The notes below the pieces were generated by a model. The model was not told where the DNA came from. It made no database searches and saw only the letters and a list, made by a program, of their open reading frames with translations. 64,000 bases of DNA, taken from Megasphaera vaginalis (ex Bordigoni et al. 2020) (lineage in GTDB: Bacteria; Bacillota; Negativicutes; Veillonellales; Megasphaeraceae). The first letter of the stretch is position 1. Each line of letters opens with the position of its first letter. The position numbers and the translations under genes were made by a program. The DNA lies in the NCBI RefSeq assembly GCF_900240295.1, contig NZ_OEQB01000001.1, positions 310,001 to 374,000 on the forward strand. The letters run 5' to 3'. Below, piece after piece: positions 1-8,986 of the stretch.

Positions 1-178
1 TCTGACTCTTTACGCGCCCCAGCTGAAACGGCGTCAAGAGAAAAATTTCCGATTCGGCCGATTTCATCTGCGTATAACCGAAACTGTACTCTTCATCTAC
101 AGTTGCCGTACCGCAGCCGGACAGGACCACGGAAATTGCCGTCACCGCCGACAGTGCCAAGATTTTGAAAAACTTCAT
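1..178 (-). CDS. Lipoprotein, N-terminal part only
   Basis: The gene starts at 178 and runs off the left edge, so only 59 codons are visible. They encode a basic start (MKFFK), a hydrophobic stretch and the lipobox LSGC, a type II signal peptide that predicts a lipid-anchored envelope protein. An AGGGTGAG ribosome site precedes the ATG. The visible mature part is not enough to assign a family. It is divergent from tmcAL. Confidence 0.75.
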   Translation of the reverse strand, partial: MKFFKILALSAVTAISVVLSGCGTATVDEEYSFGYTQMKSAESEIFLLTPFQLGRVKSQ

Positions 179-219
179 TCTGCTCACCCTTACATGCTTT
201 CTTTTAACAGACTTTATTC

Positions 220-228
220 ATTATAGCA
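220..228 (-). promoter_or_regulatory. Extended -10 promoter of the lipoprotein gene
   Basis: On the minus strand TGCTATAAT (TGn plus a perfect -10) lies about 40 bases upstream of the lipoprotein start. No good -35 box is visible, as is usual for extended -10 promoters. Confidence 0.5.
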
Positions 229-310
229 TAAAACAATTCGTTTGCCGACATATTCCCGCAAATTTTTCACGCCCTTGACGGAGCCGATCCGTGATTGCCC
301 GTCTCAGGTA

Positions 311-319
311 TGATATAAT
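311..319 (+). promoter_or_regulatory. Extended -10 promoter of tmcAL
   Basis: TGATATAAT on the plus strand is an extended -10 box 25 bases ahead of the tmcAL start. It is followed by AAAAAAGGAG as the ribosome site. Confidence 0.55.
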
Positions 320-343
320 GAAAAAAAAGGAGACATATCACCT

Positions 344-1543
344 ATGGACAGCATTGCCGTCACGGCAGAATTCAATCCCTTTCATACGGGCCACGCGTAT
401 TTACTCCGCACGTTGCGCCAACGGGCAGGCGACCAAAAAGCTATCGTCGTCATCATGAGCGGCTCTTTCGTACAACGCGGCGAGCCGGCGTTGTTTGACA
501 AGCGCCTGCGTGCCTTTTGGGCATTACAGGGCGGCGCCGATTGCGTCATTGAACTGCCGGCGGCCTGCGTCTTGAACAGCGCCCCTTACTTTGCGGCAGC
601 AGCCGTCCGACTCGCGGCAGCGTTGGGCTGTCAAGCAATCGCCTGCGGCACGGAAACGTTATCGGCAGCTGCGATTACGGCCGCTGTCAATCGGGATGAT
701 GCCGTATCGGCTCCCGGATGTGACCGCAAAAACGCGACATATGGCACGCGCCTTACGGAAAAATTGTATCGGCAAAATCCGGATTTCGCAGCAGCGCTGA
801 CCTTGCCGAACAACCTGCTGGCCTGGGAATACGCCAAGGCCAGCCGCACCTACGCTCCGACGCTTTCACTGCTGACCGTGCCCCGCTGCGGCCGGCATAC
901 GGCTGCACTGCAGGACGGTGACTTCGTCGGCGCAACGGCATTGCGCAAAGCCATCGGCAACGGTATCGCCACCGCCGAATACAGCCGCTATATCCCGACG
1001 GCAGTACTGCCTTCTCTGTGCGATGCAGTCAAAAACGGCACTTACACGGACTATGCCCGTTATCACGATGCCGTTTTATATGAAAGCCGCCGGCGCTCTC
1101 TTGCAGAACTGAAATCGCTGACAGCCTTCGCGGAAGGATTGGAAAATCGTTGGAAAACGGCTATGAATCGTACTGCCGATTGGCAGACGGCACTGGCCGC
1201 AATAAAGACGAAACGCTATTCGTACAGCCGCCTTTGCCGCATGAGCGCTTATATCGTACTCGGCCTGCACCAGGAGACGATGAACGCCTTTCTCCGCACA
1301 GGGCCGCAATATGCCCGCATTCTGGGCGCCGGCGAACGGGGCAGGCGCTTTTTAAAGGAAGCCAAGGCGATTGCCGGGCTGCCGCTGTTGACCGATTTGT
1401 CGAAGCGGGCGGCTTTGACGGAAACGGCACGCGAACAACTGACATACGACCTGTTGGCTGCCGATATGCAGCATTTTTTCTTCTGCCGCAAAGATACCCG
1501 CCAAGGCGGCAGCGAATACGTTGAAAAGCCGATTTTGGTATAA
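344..1543 (+). CDS. tmcAL: tRNA(Met) cytidine acetate ligase (TmcAL/YlbM family)
   Basis: This family activates acetate with ATP and forms N4-acetylcytidine at the wobble base of elongator tRNA-Met in the cytoplasm. The 399-residue protein has the usual family length. It opens with AEFNPFHTGHAYLL, whose HxGH is the nucleotidyltransferase signature, followed by the family stretches SGSFVQRGEPALFDK and GGADCVIELP. The ATG at 344 follows AAAAGGAG at good spacing. It is a single-gene unit closed by a bidirectional hairpin shared with the convergent nicotinate phosphoribosyltransferase gene. Confidence 0.93.
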   Translation: MDSIAVTAEFNPFHTGHAYLLRTLRQRAGDQKAIVVIMSGSFVQRGEPALFDKRLRAFWALQGGADCVIELPAACVLNSAPYFAAAAVRLAAALGCQAIACGTETLSAAAITAAVNRDDAVSAPGCDRKNATYGTRLTEKLYRQNPDFAAALTLPNNLLAWEYAKASRTYAPTLSLLTVPRCGRHTAALQDGDFVGATALRKAIGNGIATAEYSRYIPTAVLPSLCDAVKNGTYTDYARYHDAVLYESRRRSLAELKSLTAFAEGLENRWKTAMNRTADWQTALAAIKTKRYSYSRLCRMSAYIVLGLHQETMNAFLRTGPQYARILGAGERGRRFLKEAKAIAGLPLLTDLSKRAALTETAREQLTYDLLAADMQHFFFCRKDTRQGGSEYVEKPILV

Positions 1544-1545
1544 AA

Positions 1546-1574
1546 AAGGAAGCGCCGCAACGGCGCTTCCTTTT
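1546..1574. terminator. Bidirectional terminator between tmcAL and pncB
   Basis: A 12-bp perfect stem (1546-1557 with 1561-1572) closes on a 3-base loop and is flanked by A and T runs on the two sides. It can stop both convergent transcripts. Confidence 0.9.
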
Positions 1575-1583
1575 CGTCTCTGA

Positions 1584-3035
1584 TCACAGGAAATGTGACG
1601 ATTCGGCCTGCAGAACGCGTTCCCGCAAAGCCGACAATTCGGCGCTTCTCTGTACCCACATTTCTTCGGGATTGACAAGGCGCAGATATTCGGGCCAAAG
1701 CGTATTGATCTCGCTCTCCGCATAGGCCATGATTTCTTTAAGCGACGGCTTTTCATAAACAAGCTTTCCCTTTTGAAAAACAGGCTGCAACATTTTCCGC
1801 ACGTCGTATGTACCGCCGGCGAGAATGCGGGAACGCCACGGTGTTTTATGACTGGTCAGCTGCAGATCCTCTTCGGCATCAATTGTTTCGCCTTCAAGGA
1901 TGATAATATCCGCCTTCATCTTACGGCTCGCCTTGTCATAAATGCGCAGCACATTCTTGCGGCCGGGATTGGAAATCTTTTCGGCGTTGTCGCTCATCTT
2001 GATTTTCGGCACAAACTCGCCGTCTTCATCTTGGCCGACCAGTTTGAAAACACCGCCCAAAGACGGGCTGTCTTCGGCGGTAATCAAATGCGTGCCGACG
2101 CCCCAGGAGTTGATTTCACAGCCCTGGCTCTTTAATACACTGATCAAATTTTCATCCAAATCATTGGACGCGGCAATGACGACATCATTGAATCCCGCAG
2201 CTTCAAACATTTTCCGTGCCTCTTTGGAAAGATACGCCAAATCTCCGCTGTCCAGGCGGATACCGTACATTTGCGGCAACGTCCCAGCTGCTCTCATTTC
2301 GCTGAAAACGGTAATGGCATCGGGAACGCCCTGCTTTAATGTATTATATGTATCGGCCAAAAGGATTAAGTTATTCGGATAATATTTCGCATAGACTCTG
2401 AAAGCTTCCAATTCGCTCGGAAAAGTCATGATCCAGCTGTGCGCCATCGTTCCGAGAATGGGAATGTCGAAAAGGGCGCCGGCAAGAACATTGCTCGTGC
2501 CGTTAAAACCGCCGATCATGGCGGACCGGGCGCCATAGACGCCGGCAGCCTTGCCTTGCGCACGGCGCAGGCCGAATTCCATCAAATTATCGCTGCCGGC
2601 CACAGTCCGTACGCGGCGGGCTTTCGTCGCAATCAGGCTCTCGTGATTCATGATCATGGACATGCACGTTTCCAGCAACATGGCTTCATCTTTTTTCGTT
2701 TCTATGCGCAACAGCACTTCCTGCGGAAACGCTACGGTTCCCTCAGGCATGGCGTAAATATCGCCGGTAAAAGTCAAGCCCTTCAAATAGGCTAAAAATG
2801 TATCCGCAAAAATGCCGGTCCTTCGCAGATAAGCCAAATCATCTTCTGTAAACCGAATGTGCTGCACATAGTCGATCAGATGCTCCAACCCCGCTATGAC
2901 GGTGTAGCCGCCGTGAAATGGATTCGTTCTGTAATATCTGTCAAAGGTACAGGTTTGTCTGTGCTTTCCTTCAAAAAAAAGCCCCTGCATCATGGTCAAT
3001 TGATATAGATCGGTCAATAATGCTTTCGTATACAA
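1584..3035 (-). CDS. pncB: Nicotinate phosphoribosyltransferase
   Basis: It converts nicotinate and PRPP to nicotinate mononucleotide in the Preiss-Handler NAD salvage route. The 483-residue protein begins YTKALLTDLYQLTMMQG, the conserved NAPRTase start, and carries the family stretches FDRYYRTNPFHGGY, MAHSWIMTFPSELEAF and YGIRLDSGDLAYLS. I chose TTG at 3035 because GGAGGCG lies 6 bases before it and homology begins there. The upstream open frame has no ribosome site and would overlap the promoter. It forms its own transcription unit. Confidence 0.93.
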   Translation of the reverse strand: MYTKALLTDLYQLTMMQGLFFEGKHRQTCTFDRYYRTNPFHGGYTVIAGLEHLIDYVQHIRFTEDDLAYLRRTGIFADTFLAYLKGLTFTGDIYAMPEGTVAFPQEVLLRIETKKDEAMLLETCMSMIMNHESLIATKARRVRTVAGSDNLMEFGLRRAQGKAAGVYGARSAMIGGFNGTSNVLAGALFDIPILGTMAHSWIMTFPSELEAFRVYAKYYPNNLILLADTYNTLKQGVPDAITVFSEMRAAGTLPQMYGIRLDSGDLAYLSKEARKMFEAAGFNDVVIAASNDLDENLISVLKSQGCEINSWGVGTHLITAEDSPSLGGVFKLVGQDEDGEFVPKIKMSDNAEKISNPGRKNVLRIYDKASRKMKADIIILEGETIDAEEDLQLTSHKTPWRSRILAGGTYDVRKMLQPVFQKGKLVYEKPSLKEIMAYAESEINTLWPEYLRLVNPEEMWVQRSAELSALRERVLQAESSHFL

Positions 3036-3065
3036 CGCGGTCGCCTCCAAATACGTATTGTATTT

Positions 3066-3094
3066 ATTATAACGCAACAGCTCCGGGCAGGCAA
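3066..3094 (-). promoter_or_regulatory. Sigma-A promoter of pncB
   Basis: On the minus strand a TTGCCT -35 (3089-3094) and TATAAT -10 (3066-3071) are separated by 17 bases, just upstream of the TTG start. Confidence 0.75.
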
Positions 3095-3187
3095 ATCCAT
3101 TCCCACGGAAGAACCGATTCTCCGGGCGCTTTACAACGCATGATACAATAATAAGTAACTTCACATGACGAAAGGAAGATACCTAAA

Positions 3188-4087
3188 TTGCTGAAATACA
3201 GATTCATGCTCATAACGGCCGCCTTCTTCTGGGGAACGGCCTTCGTCGCTCAACGGGTAAGCACCGGCGCCATCGGCCCCTTCGCCTTCAACGGCATCCG
3301 TTTTCTCATCGGCGCCATCGCCATTCTCCCCCTGGTCTGGCGGGCCTTCAGCAAGGGACAGAACACGGCGCCTGCCGGAAGCTGCCGGATACCGGTAGTC
3401 GGCGCGGCGGCCATTCTCGGCTTTATTCTCTTCTCCGGCGCGGCGCTGCAGCAGGTCGGCCTGTTTTATACGACTGCCGGCAAAGCCGGTTTTATTACGG
3501 CATTGTACATCGTTTTTGTCCCGCTCTTCGGTCTCCTTTTGGGAAATGCGCTGCGCATTTCTCATGTTATCGGCTGCGTACTGGCTTTTGCCGGACTTTA
3601 TCTCCTTGCTTTTCACGGCGCCGGTGAGGCGATTAATCAAGGAGATGCGCTCGTACTGCTCGGCGTCATTTTCTGGACCCTTCATATTTTGGCCGTAGGC
3701 TGCTTCGTTCGGTATTATTCAGGTCTGACCTTGGCGTTCGGCCAATTCATCGGCTGCAGTATCTTCAATCTCCTGGCCATGCCCTTCGCCGGAGAAACAT
3801 TGACGTTCTCCATGATCAGCGGCGCCATGGTACCTATCCTCTACTGTGGTCTCTTCTCCAGCGGCGTCGGCTTCACATTGCAGATCATCGGACAAGAAAA
3901 AGTGCCGCCAACGGAAGCCTCGCTGTTATGCAGTTTCGAAATGATTTTCAGCGCCATTGCCGGCTTCATCCTGATCAATGAACTGATGTCATTCAATGAA
4001 GTTATGGGCGCCGTACTGATGACTGTCGGCATCTTTAGCGCACAGATCCCCAGCCGCGCCATTTTTAATGAAAAGAGTTTGCCATAG
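3188..4087 (+). CDS. DMT-superfamily (EamA) transporter
   Basis: An inner-membrane exporter of the drug/metabolite transporter superfamily. The 299 residues hold about ten hydrophobic helices in two EamA repeats. The first repeat contains AAFFWGTAFVAQRVS and TTAGKAGFITALYIVFVPL; the second has PPTEASLLCSFEMIFSAIAG, typical of the family. Substrate cannot be read from the sequence; amino acids or metabolites are usual. The start is TTG at 3188, 9 bases after AGGAAG. It is divergent from pncB and followed by a tRNA gene. Confidence 0.88.
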   Translation: MLKYRFMLITAAFFWGTAFVAQRVSTGAIGPFAFNGIRFLIGAIAILPLVWRAFSKGQNTAPAGSCRIPVVGAAAILGFILFSGAALQQVGLFYTTAGKAGFITALYIVFVPLFGLLLGNALRISHVIGCVLAFAGLYLLAFHGAGEAINQGDALVLLGVIFWTLHILAVGCFVRYYSGLTLAFGQFIGCSIFNLLAMPFAGETLTFSMISGAMVPILYCGLFSSGVGFTLQIIGQEKVPPTEASLLCSFEMIFSAIAGFILINELMSFNEVMGAVLMTVGIFSAQIPSRAIFNEKSLP

Positions 4088-4097
4088 GACTTTTATC

Positions 4098-4126
4098 TTG
4101 ACACCGGATTCATCTTCATGTATACT
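4098..4126 (+). promoter_or_regulatory. Consensus promoter of tRNA-Val
   Basis: A perfect TTGACA (4098-4103) and TATACT (4121-4126) with a 17-base spacer lie 13 bases before the tRNA, as expected for a strong stable-RNA promoter. Confidence 0.85.
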
Positions 4127-4139
4127 GATAAAGTCTCTT

Positions 4140-4216
4140 GGGGGTATAGCTCAGTTGGTTAGAGCGTCACGTTGACATCGTGAAGGTCAGTGGTTCGAAT
4201 CCACTTATTCCCACCA
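4140..4216 (+). tRNA. tRNA-Val (anticodon GAC)
   Basis: The cloverleaf closes fully. The acceptor stem GGGGGTA pairs with TATTCCC (two G-U pairs), the D stem GCTC pairs with GAGC, the anticodon stem TCACG pairs with CGTGA around loop TTGACAT, and the T arm is AGTGG-TTCGAAT-CCACT. The 3' CCA is encoded. Anticodon GAC reads valine codons GUC and GUU. Confidence 0.95.
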
Positions 4217-4285
4217 TACGGTCTATCAAATCCATCGCTGCAGCGATGGATTTTTGCATAGGCGATGCTGAAGGAGCGACTCATC

Positions 4286-4930
4286 ATGGCGATTCTTCCT
4301 CTTTTTACGACACCGTCCGGTATGGCGGAATGCGAATATGTGATCAAGAAGTCCCGCTTTATCGCGGTTCTTTATGAAGTCGTTTCGGAAGAAGAGATTG
4401 CCGCTCGCTTACAGTCGGCTCGAAAGAACTATTGGGACGCCAGCCACAACTGCTATGCTTACTGCCTCGGCGCCAGGGCGGAGTTGCAGAAAGCAAGCGA
4501 TGACGGTGAACCGTCGGGAACGGCAGGAAAACCGATCCTCGAAGTCTTGAAGGCGCACAGCCTGACCAATGCCCTGATCATCGTGACGCGTTACTTCGGC
4601 GGCACCAAGCTGGGTACAGGCGGTCTTATCCGCGCCTATGGGCACAGTGCCGCGCTCGTCGTTGAAGCAGCCAATATTGCCGACCATATTCTCTGCGACG
4701 TGCTGACTGTAAAGACAACCTATTCCTCCGTTGACTCGATCGAACGTCTCGCAACGGATTGCAGCGCCGTCATAACCGACCGCAGCTTCACCGACTCCGT
4801 CTCCTTTGCGCTGTTCCTTCCGTCAGACACGACAGATTCATTCTTGCAAAAGTTATCCGACGCAACTAACGGCAGCGCTGTCGTAGAAAAAGGCACGCCG
4901 AGAATATTGCCGCAGATCCGAAAAAAATAG
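4286..4930 (+). CDS. YigZ/IMPACT family protein
   Basis: The N-terminal domain is a UPF0029/IMPACT fold. It carries HNCYAYCLG, DDGEPSGTAGKPILEV and RYFGGTKLGTGGLIRAYG, the hallmark stretches of bacterial YigZ/YvyE. A smaller C-terminal ferredoxin-like domain follows. The biochemical role is poorly known; eukaryotic IMPACT affects translation control, so a link to ribosomes is only an analogy. At 214 residues it has the normal length. ATG at 4286 is 9 bases after AAGGAG; an upstream in-frame start at 4265 has no ribosome site. Confidence 0.88.
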   Translation: MAILPLFTTPSGMAECEYVIKKSRFIAVLYEVVSEEEIAARLQSARKNYWDASHNCYAYCLGARAELQKASDDGEPSGTAGKPILEVLKAHSLTNALIIVTRYFGGTKLGTGGLIRAYGHSAALVVEAANIADHILCDVLTVKTTYSSVDSIERLATDCSAVITDRSFTDSVSFALFLPSDTTDSFLQKLSDATNGSAVVEKGTPRILPQIRKK

Positions 4931-4938
4931 CCAGCCTA

Positions 4939-4976
4939 TGAAACGATTTCCGCGAAAGGGATCGTTTCTTTTTTTT
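4939..4976 (+). terminator. Rho-independent terminator after the YigZ gene
   Basis: A stem AAACGATTTCC / GGGATCGTTT with a short GCGAAA loop is followed directly by a run of eight T. Confidence 0.88.
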
Positions 4977-5000
4977 GCAAAAAAAACACGGCGTATATAA

Positions 5001-5029
5001 TTGTAATTCAAATTTGATTTTGATACAAT
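5001..5029 (+). promoter_or_regulatory. Promoter, and possible TetR operator, of the efflux operon
   Basis: TTGTAA (5001-5006) and TACAAT (5024-5029) are 17 bases apart. The segment between them starts with TTGTA and ends with TACAA, with partly matching inner arms. This makes an imperfect dyad of about 28 bp overlapping both promoter boxes, a likely binding place for the TetR-type regulator encoded at the operon end. Confidence 0.55.
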
Positions 5030-5085
5030 ACAATCAAAGAAAGAGGCGTCACCTATATTCACACAAAAGGAAGAAGGATCATGTC

Positions 5086-6075
5086 ATGAAAGAGAAACTG
5101 CTCGCGCATAAAAAAACGCTGCTTCTTCTCGCCATCGTACTGCTGGCAGCCTTTGGCTATTACGCCTATACTGCTGCTCAGAAGGATGACACGGCACTCG
5201 TACTGTATGGCAATGTCGATATCCGTCAGGTATCGCTGGCTTTCAACAGCAGCGAACGAATTGAAGAGATGTATGTCGACGAAGGCGACCGCGTCAAAAA
5301 AGGCGATGTCTTGGCAAAGCTCGCCACACAGCCGTTGGAATTGCAGATTGCCGCCATGGAAGCGCAAATAGCACAACAAGAGGCTGTCGTGAACAAATTA
5401 CATAACGGTTCCCGGCCGCAGGAATTGGCCGGTGCACAAGCCTCTACGGCATCAGCGCAGGCTGATGCCGACAATGCGGCAGCAGCATATACCAGACTGC
5501 TCACGCTGTATAACCAAGATGCCGTCAGCAAACAAGAGCTTGATAACGGTGAAGCAAGGTATAAAGCTGCCATGGCTAATCTGCAAAACGCGCAGGCTGC
5601 CCAGGACTTGACAGCAATCGGTCCTCGTTCGGAAGATATTGCCGCTGCCGAAGCGCAGCTGCAACAGCTGCAGGAGCAATTGAAGCTGCAAAAGTACAAC
5701 TTAAGCCAAACCACCCTTACGGCTCCGCAAGACGGCGTCATTCGTTCCCGCCTTCTCGAAACCGGGGATATGGCAACGCCGCAAAAACCGGTATTTACGC
5801 TTTCTCCGGATTCGGCAAAATGGATCAGAGCCTATGTTTCGGAAAATCGCCTCGGTGAATTGTATGAAGGTAAACAGGCCTTCATCCACATTGACAGCTT
5901 TCCTGACAGAAAAATCATCGGCCAAGTGGGATATATTTCCAACACTGCGGAATTTACGCCGAAAACGGTACAAACGGAAGATTTGCGCAGTGCTCTTCTT
6001 TATGAGGTCCGTATTTATGTAACCGATGAGGACAATATACTGCGCATGGGGATGCCGGCTACGATTACCTTTTGA
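5086..6075 (+). CDS. HlyD-family efflux adaptor (YbhG-like)
   Basis: The periplasmic adaptor joins an inner-membrane ABC exporter to an outer-membrane channel. After an N-terminal signal anchor (about residues 9-26) come a split lipoyl domain (VDEGDRVKKGDVLAKL at about 65-80), an alanine- and glutamine-rich coiled-coil hairpin (about 90-200) and a beta-barrel part (LTAPQDGVIRSRLLETGD). ATG at 5086 follows AAGGAAGAAGGA; a longer upstream frame lacks such a site. It is the first gene of a five-gene operon resembling E. coli ybhGFSR with cecR. Confidence 0.88.
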   Translation: MKEKLLAHKKTLLLLAIVLLAAFGYYAYTAAQKDDTALVLYGNVDIRQVSLAFNSSERIEEMYVDEGDRVKKGDVLAKLATQPLELQIAAMEAQIAQQEAVVNKLHNGSRPQELAGAQASTASAQADADNAAAAYTRLLTLYNQDAVSKQELDNGEARYKAAMANLQNAQAAQDLTAIGPRSEDIAAAEAQLQQLQEQLKLQKYNLSQTTLTAPQDGVIRSRLLETGDMATPQKPVFTLSPDSAKWIRAYVSENRLGELYEGKQAFIHIDSFPDRKIIGQVGYISNTAEFTPKTVQTEDLRSALLYEVRIYVTDEDNILRMGMPATITF

Positions 6076-6107
6076 ACAAGGTCCTGAGTGAAGAAGGGAT
6101 ATACGTC

Positions 6108-7865
6108 ATGACGACTGCTATTGCTTTCACTGCAAACCATATACGCAAAGAATTTTACGATGCCCCTGCAAAAAAAACGATAGAAGCGCTGAAAGACATT
6201 TCGCTCACTGTTCCGGCCGGACAGATCACCGCCATCATCGGCCCCGACGGAGCCGGCAAGACTACACTGCTGCGTCTTATCTGCGGTCTGCTTGCGCCTA
6301 CTGCAGGTTCGCTTTCCGTCTTAGAAACCGATGTCCTCAGCGATCCCCAAGCTGTACAAGACCGCTTGAGTTACATGCCGCAGCGTTTTGGCCTGTACGA
6401 AGATCTGAGCGTCGCCGAAAACCTCACATTATACGCCGACCTGCACGGCGTATTGCAGGAAGATCGGCAGAAGCGTTTCGCAAAACTGCTACACATGACT
6501 GGTCTGACAGCCTTTACCGACCGCCTTGCCGGCAAGCTCTCCGGCGGCATGAAACAAAAACTGGGCCTTGCCTGTACCTTAGTCCGTTCGCCGGATTTGC
6601 TCATTCTCGATGAACCGACAGTCGGCGTCGATCCGTTGTCGCGGCGGGAGCTTTGGGAAATCCTGCAAACCTTACAGCGCGAAGAAGGATTGTCCATTTT
6701 AGTCAGTACGACCTATATGGACGAAGCGGAAAGATGCAGCCATCTCATCATTTTGTACGAAGGTTCCATTCTTCGTGAAGGCACGCCTGTTGAAATCAGC
6801 GCCTTATCGGCAGGCTTAGTTTTCAACGTAACTCCGCCGCCGCAAGTTCCGTCCCGCATTGTTCAAGCAGCGCTGCTCGATGATAAGGAGCGGGTCATAG
6901 ATGCCGTGCCCGACGGATCTACAGTCCGCTTTAGCCTATATCGGCAAGACCAACTGCCGCAGCTTGCGCTTTTAAAGAAATATCCGCAACTGACGGCCGC
7001 ACCCATTTCATCACGTCTGGAAGACAGCTTTATGATGCTCCTCCGGCAAGCGGCACAAACGAAAGAAAGTACGGCGGCTTTTCCTGTTTCCTACAAAGAC
7101 TCTTATGAACTGCCACCGGAAATCGTCATTGAGGTCCGCCATTTAGTTCGCAAGTTCGGTGATTTTACAGCCGTTTCCGATTCTTCTTTTCAAGTCCGTC
7201 GCGGCGAGATATTCGGTCTTCTCGGACCCAACGGCGCCGGTAAATCGACGACTTTCCGCATGCTCTGCGGTCTGCTGCCGGCCACGAGCGGAACGCTTTC
7301 CGTCGCCGGCACGGATCTGCGTACAGCACGCGCTGCCGCCAGAGCGAATGTCGGCTACGTTGCCCAAAAGTTTTCCCTCTACCCGACACTGTCGGTAAAA
7401 GAAAATCTCGAATTTTACAGCGGCATTTACGGCCTGCGCCGTAAAGAAGCGGTACAGCGCATTGCCGAAGTGACCGAGCAATTTGAGCTTACAGACTATT
7501 TTCTCACACCTGCCGGCATTCTTCCGGGAGGCTTCAAACAGCGTCTTTCCATGGCCGCCGCCTTGCTCCATAAGCCGCCGCTTCTTTTTCTGGATGAACC
7601 GACAAGCGGCATCGATCCCTTGGCGCGACGCACCTTTTGGCGGCGCATCACGTCCCTTGCCGATACGGGCACAACGATTATCGTCACGACCCACTTCATG
7701 GAAGAAGCCGAATATTGTGACCGCATGATGATTCAAGACCACGGCACTATTCTCGCCTTGGGAACACCGCAGGAGATTCGCGGCAGTATCGGTCAAAACG
7801 CCACGATGAACGAAGCCTTCATTGCCATTGTAGAACAGTCCCGAAAAGAGGCGGAGCAACCATGA
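6108..7865 (+). CDS. Tandem ABC ATPase, YbhF-like
   Basis: One polypeptide carries both nucleotide-binding domains of an ABC-2 exporter. The first has Walker A GPDGAGKTT (about 45-53), signature LSGGMKQKLG and Walker B LLILDEPT. The second has GPNGAGKST (about 373-381), LPGGFKQRLS and LLFLDEPT. The second signature begins LPGG rather than LSGG. ATG at 6108 is 9 bases after AAGAAGG. Its stop overlaps the start of the first permease gene by 4 bases, so translation is probably coupled. Confidence 0.92.
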   Translation: MTTAIAFTANHIRKEFYDAPAKKTIEALKDISLTVPAGQITAIIGPDGAGKTTLLRLICGLLAPTAGSLSVLETDVLSDPQAVQDRLSYMPQRFGLYEDLSVAENLTLYADLHGVLQEDRQKRFAKLLHMTGLTAFTDRLAGKLSGGMKQKLGLACTLVRSPDLLILDEPTVGVDPLSRRELWEILQTLQREEGLSILVSTTYMDEAERCSHLIILYEGSILREGTPVEISALSAGLVFNVTPPPQVPSRIVQAALLDDKERVIDAVPDGSTVRFSLYRQDQLPQLALLKKYPQLTAAPISSRLEDSFMMLLRQAAQTKESTAAFPVSYKDSYELPPEIVIEVRHLVRKFGDFTAVSDSSFQVRRGEIFGLLGPNGAGKSTTFRMLCGLLPATSGTLSVAGTDLRTARAAARANVGYVAQKFSLYPTLSVKENLEFYSGIYGLRRKEAVQRIAEVTEQFELTDYFLTPAGILPGGFKQRLSMAAALLHKPPLLFLDEPTSGIDPLARRTFWRRITSLADTGTTIIVTTHFMEEAEYCDRMMIQDHGTILALGTPQEIRGSIGQNATMNEAFIAIVEQSRKEAEQP

Positions 7866-8983
7866 CGAACTTTTCACGCCGCATGAAGGCACTCATCAAA
7901 AAAGAATTTCTCCAAATGTTCCGCGACCGCAGCAGTCTGATTATCGGCATTATCGTCCCGATCATGATGATCCTCCTCATCGGTTTCGGTATGTCCTTTG
8001 ACGTCAAGAACATTCCCGTTGCCGTCGTTCTGGAAGACACGTCGCCGACAGCGCAGGATATGGTCAGCTTTCTCGACGGATCGGACTACTTTTCGCCTTA
8101 TTATGTTACATCACTGCATGAAGGCGAAGCGTTGCTGGATCATCGAAAAGCAGAAGCGATCCTCATCATTCCTTCCGATTTTACGGAAAGTCTTGCTAAA
8201 GGAACGGGCAGTGTCCAAATTATCACTTACGGCGTCGACGCCACTACGGCACGAACAGCCGGCGGTTATTTGGAAAGCGGCATTGCCCAATGGTCGGCCG
8301 AACACAGCGGCACCTATCTGCCGGAACTCACGCCGCGCGGCTCGATCAATATTATCAGCCGCCAATGGTTCAACGACGCGAACACGAGTACGTGGTTCTT
8401 TATCCCGGGGCTGATCGTCATCGTCCAGACATTGGTAGGGGTCTTTCTCACTACCCTGGTCATGTCGCGAGAATGGGAACGAGGCACACTGGAGTCCCTG
8501 TTCATTACACCTGTCCGTCCGCTTGAGATCGTGCTGGCCAAGATGATTCCGTATTTCTGCATTTCTTTTTCCGGCTTTATGCTCTGCATCTTTGCATCTC
8601 GTTTTCTCTATCATGTGCCGATGCACGGCCCGCTGTGGATCATCATCTTCGCTTCAATGGAATTTATTTTTGTATCTCTCGGCATGGGACTTACAATTTC
8701 TTCAGTCCTGAAAAACCAATTTCTCGCCTGCCAAATTGCCCTTACTGTCAGTATGCTGCCAACGGTCATGCTCAGCGGTTTCATATTCGATCTCCACAAT
8801 GTGCCTTTCGCGATTAATGTCATCGGCCACCTAGTGCCGGCAACGTACTATATGGAACTGCTGAAATCGCTCTTCCTCGCCGGCACGAACTGGTTCATTA
8901 TCACGCGGAACTGCTCGGTCCTTGCCGCCTATGCCGTTCTTTTCACGGCCCTGTCTTTTATTGTAACGAAAAAGAGGCTTTGA
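7862..8983 (+). CDS. ABC-2 type permease, YbhS-like
   Basis: An inner-membrane subunit of the efflux pump. It has an N-terminal helix (SLIIGIIVPIMMILLIGFGM), a large external domain (about residues 50-175) and five C-terminal helices that include the ABC-2 stretch SREWERGTLESLFITPVRPLE. Length (373) fits YbhS. It overlaps the ATPase gene by 4 bases and is followed after 3 bases by its paralogue, suggesting a heterodimeric permease. Confidence 0.9.
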   Translation: MTNFSRRMKALIKKEFLQMFRDRSSLIIGIIVPIMMILLIGFGMSFDVKNIPVAVVLEDTSPTAQDMVSFLDGSDYFSPYYVTSLHEGEALLDHRKAEAILIIPSDFTESLAKGTGSVQIITYGVDATTARTAGGYLESGIAQWSAEHSGTYLPELTPRGSINIISRQWFNDANTSTWFFIPGLIVIVQTLVGVFLTTLVMSREWERGTLESLFITPVRPLEIVLAKMIPYFCISFSGFMLCIFASRFLYHVPMHGPLWIIIFASMEFIFVSLGMGLTISSVLKNQFLACQIALTVSMLPTVMLSGFIFDLHNVPFAINVIGHLVPATYYMELLKSLFLAGTNWFIITRNCSVLAAYAVLFTALSFIVTKKRL

Positions 8984-8986
8984 CTT

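Noticed and set aside
4140-4216. tRNA-Val as phage attachment site
   Set aside because: It lies 16 kb from the recombinases with normal chromosomal genes between, and no partial tRNA copy was seen near the prophage.
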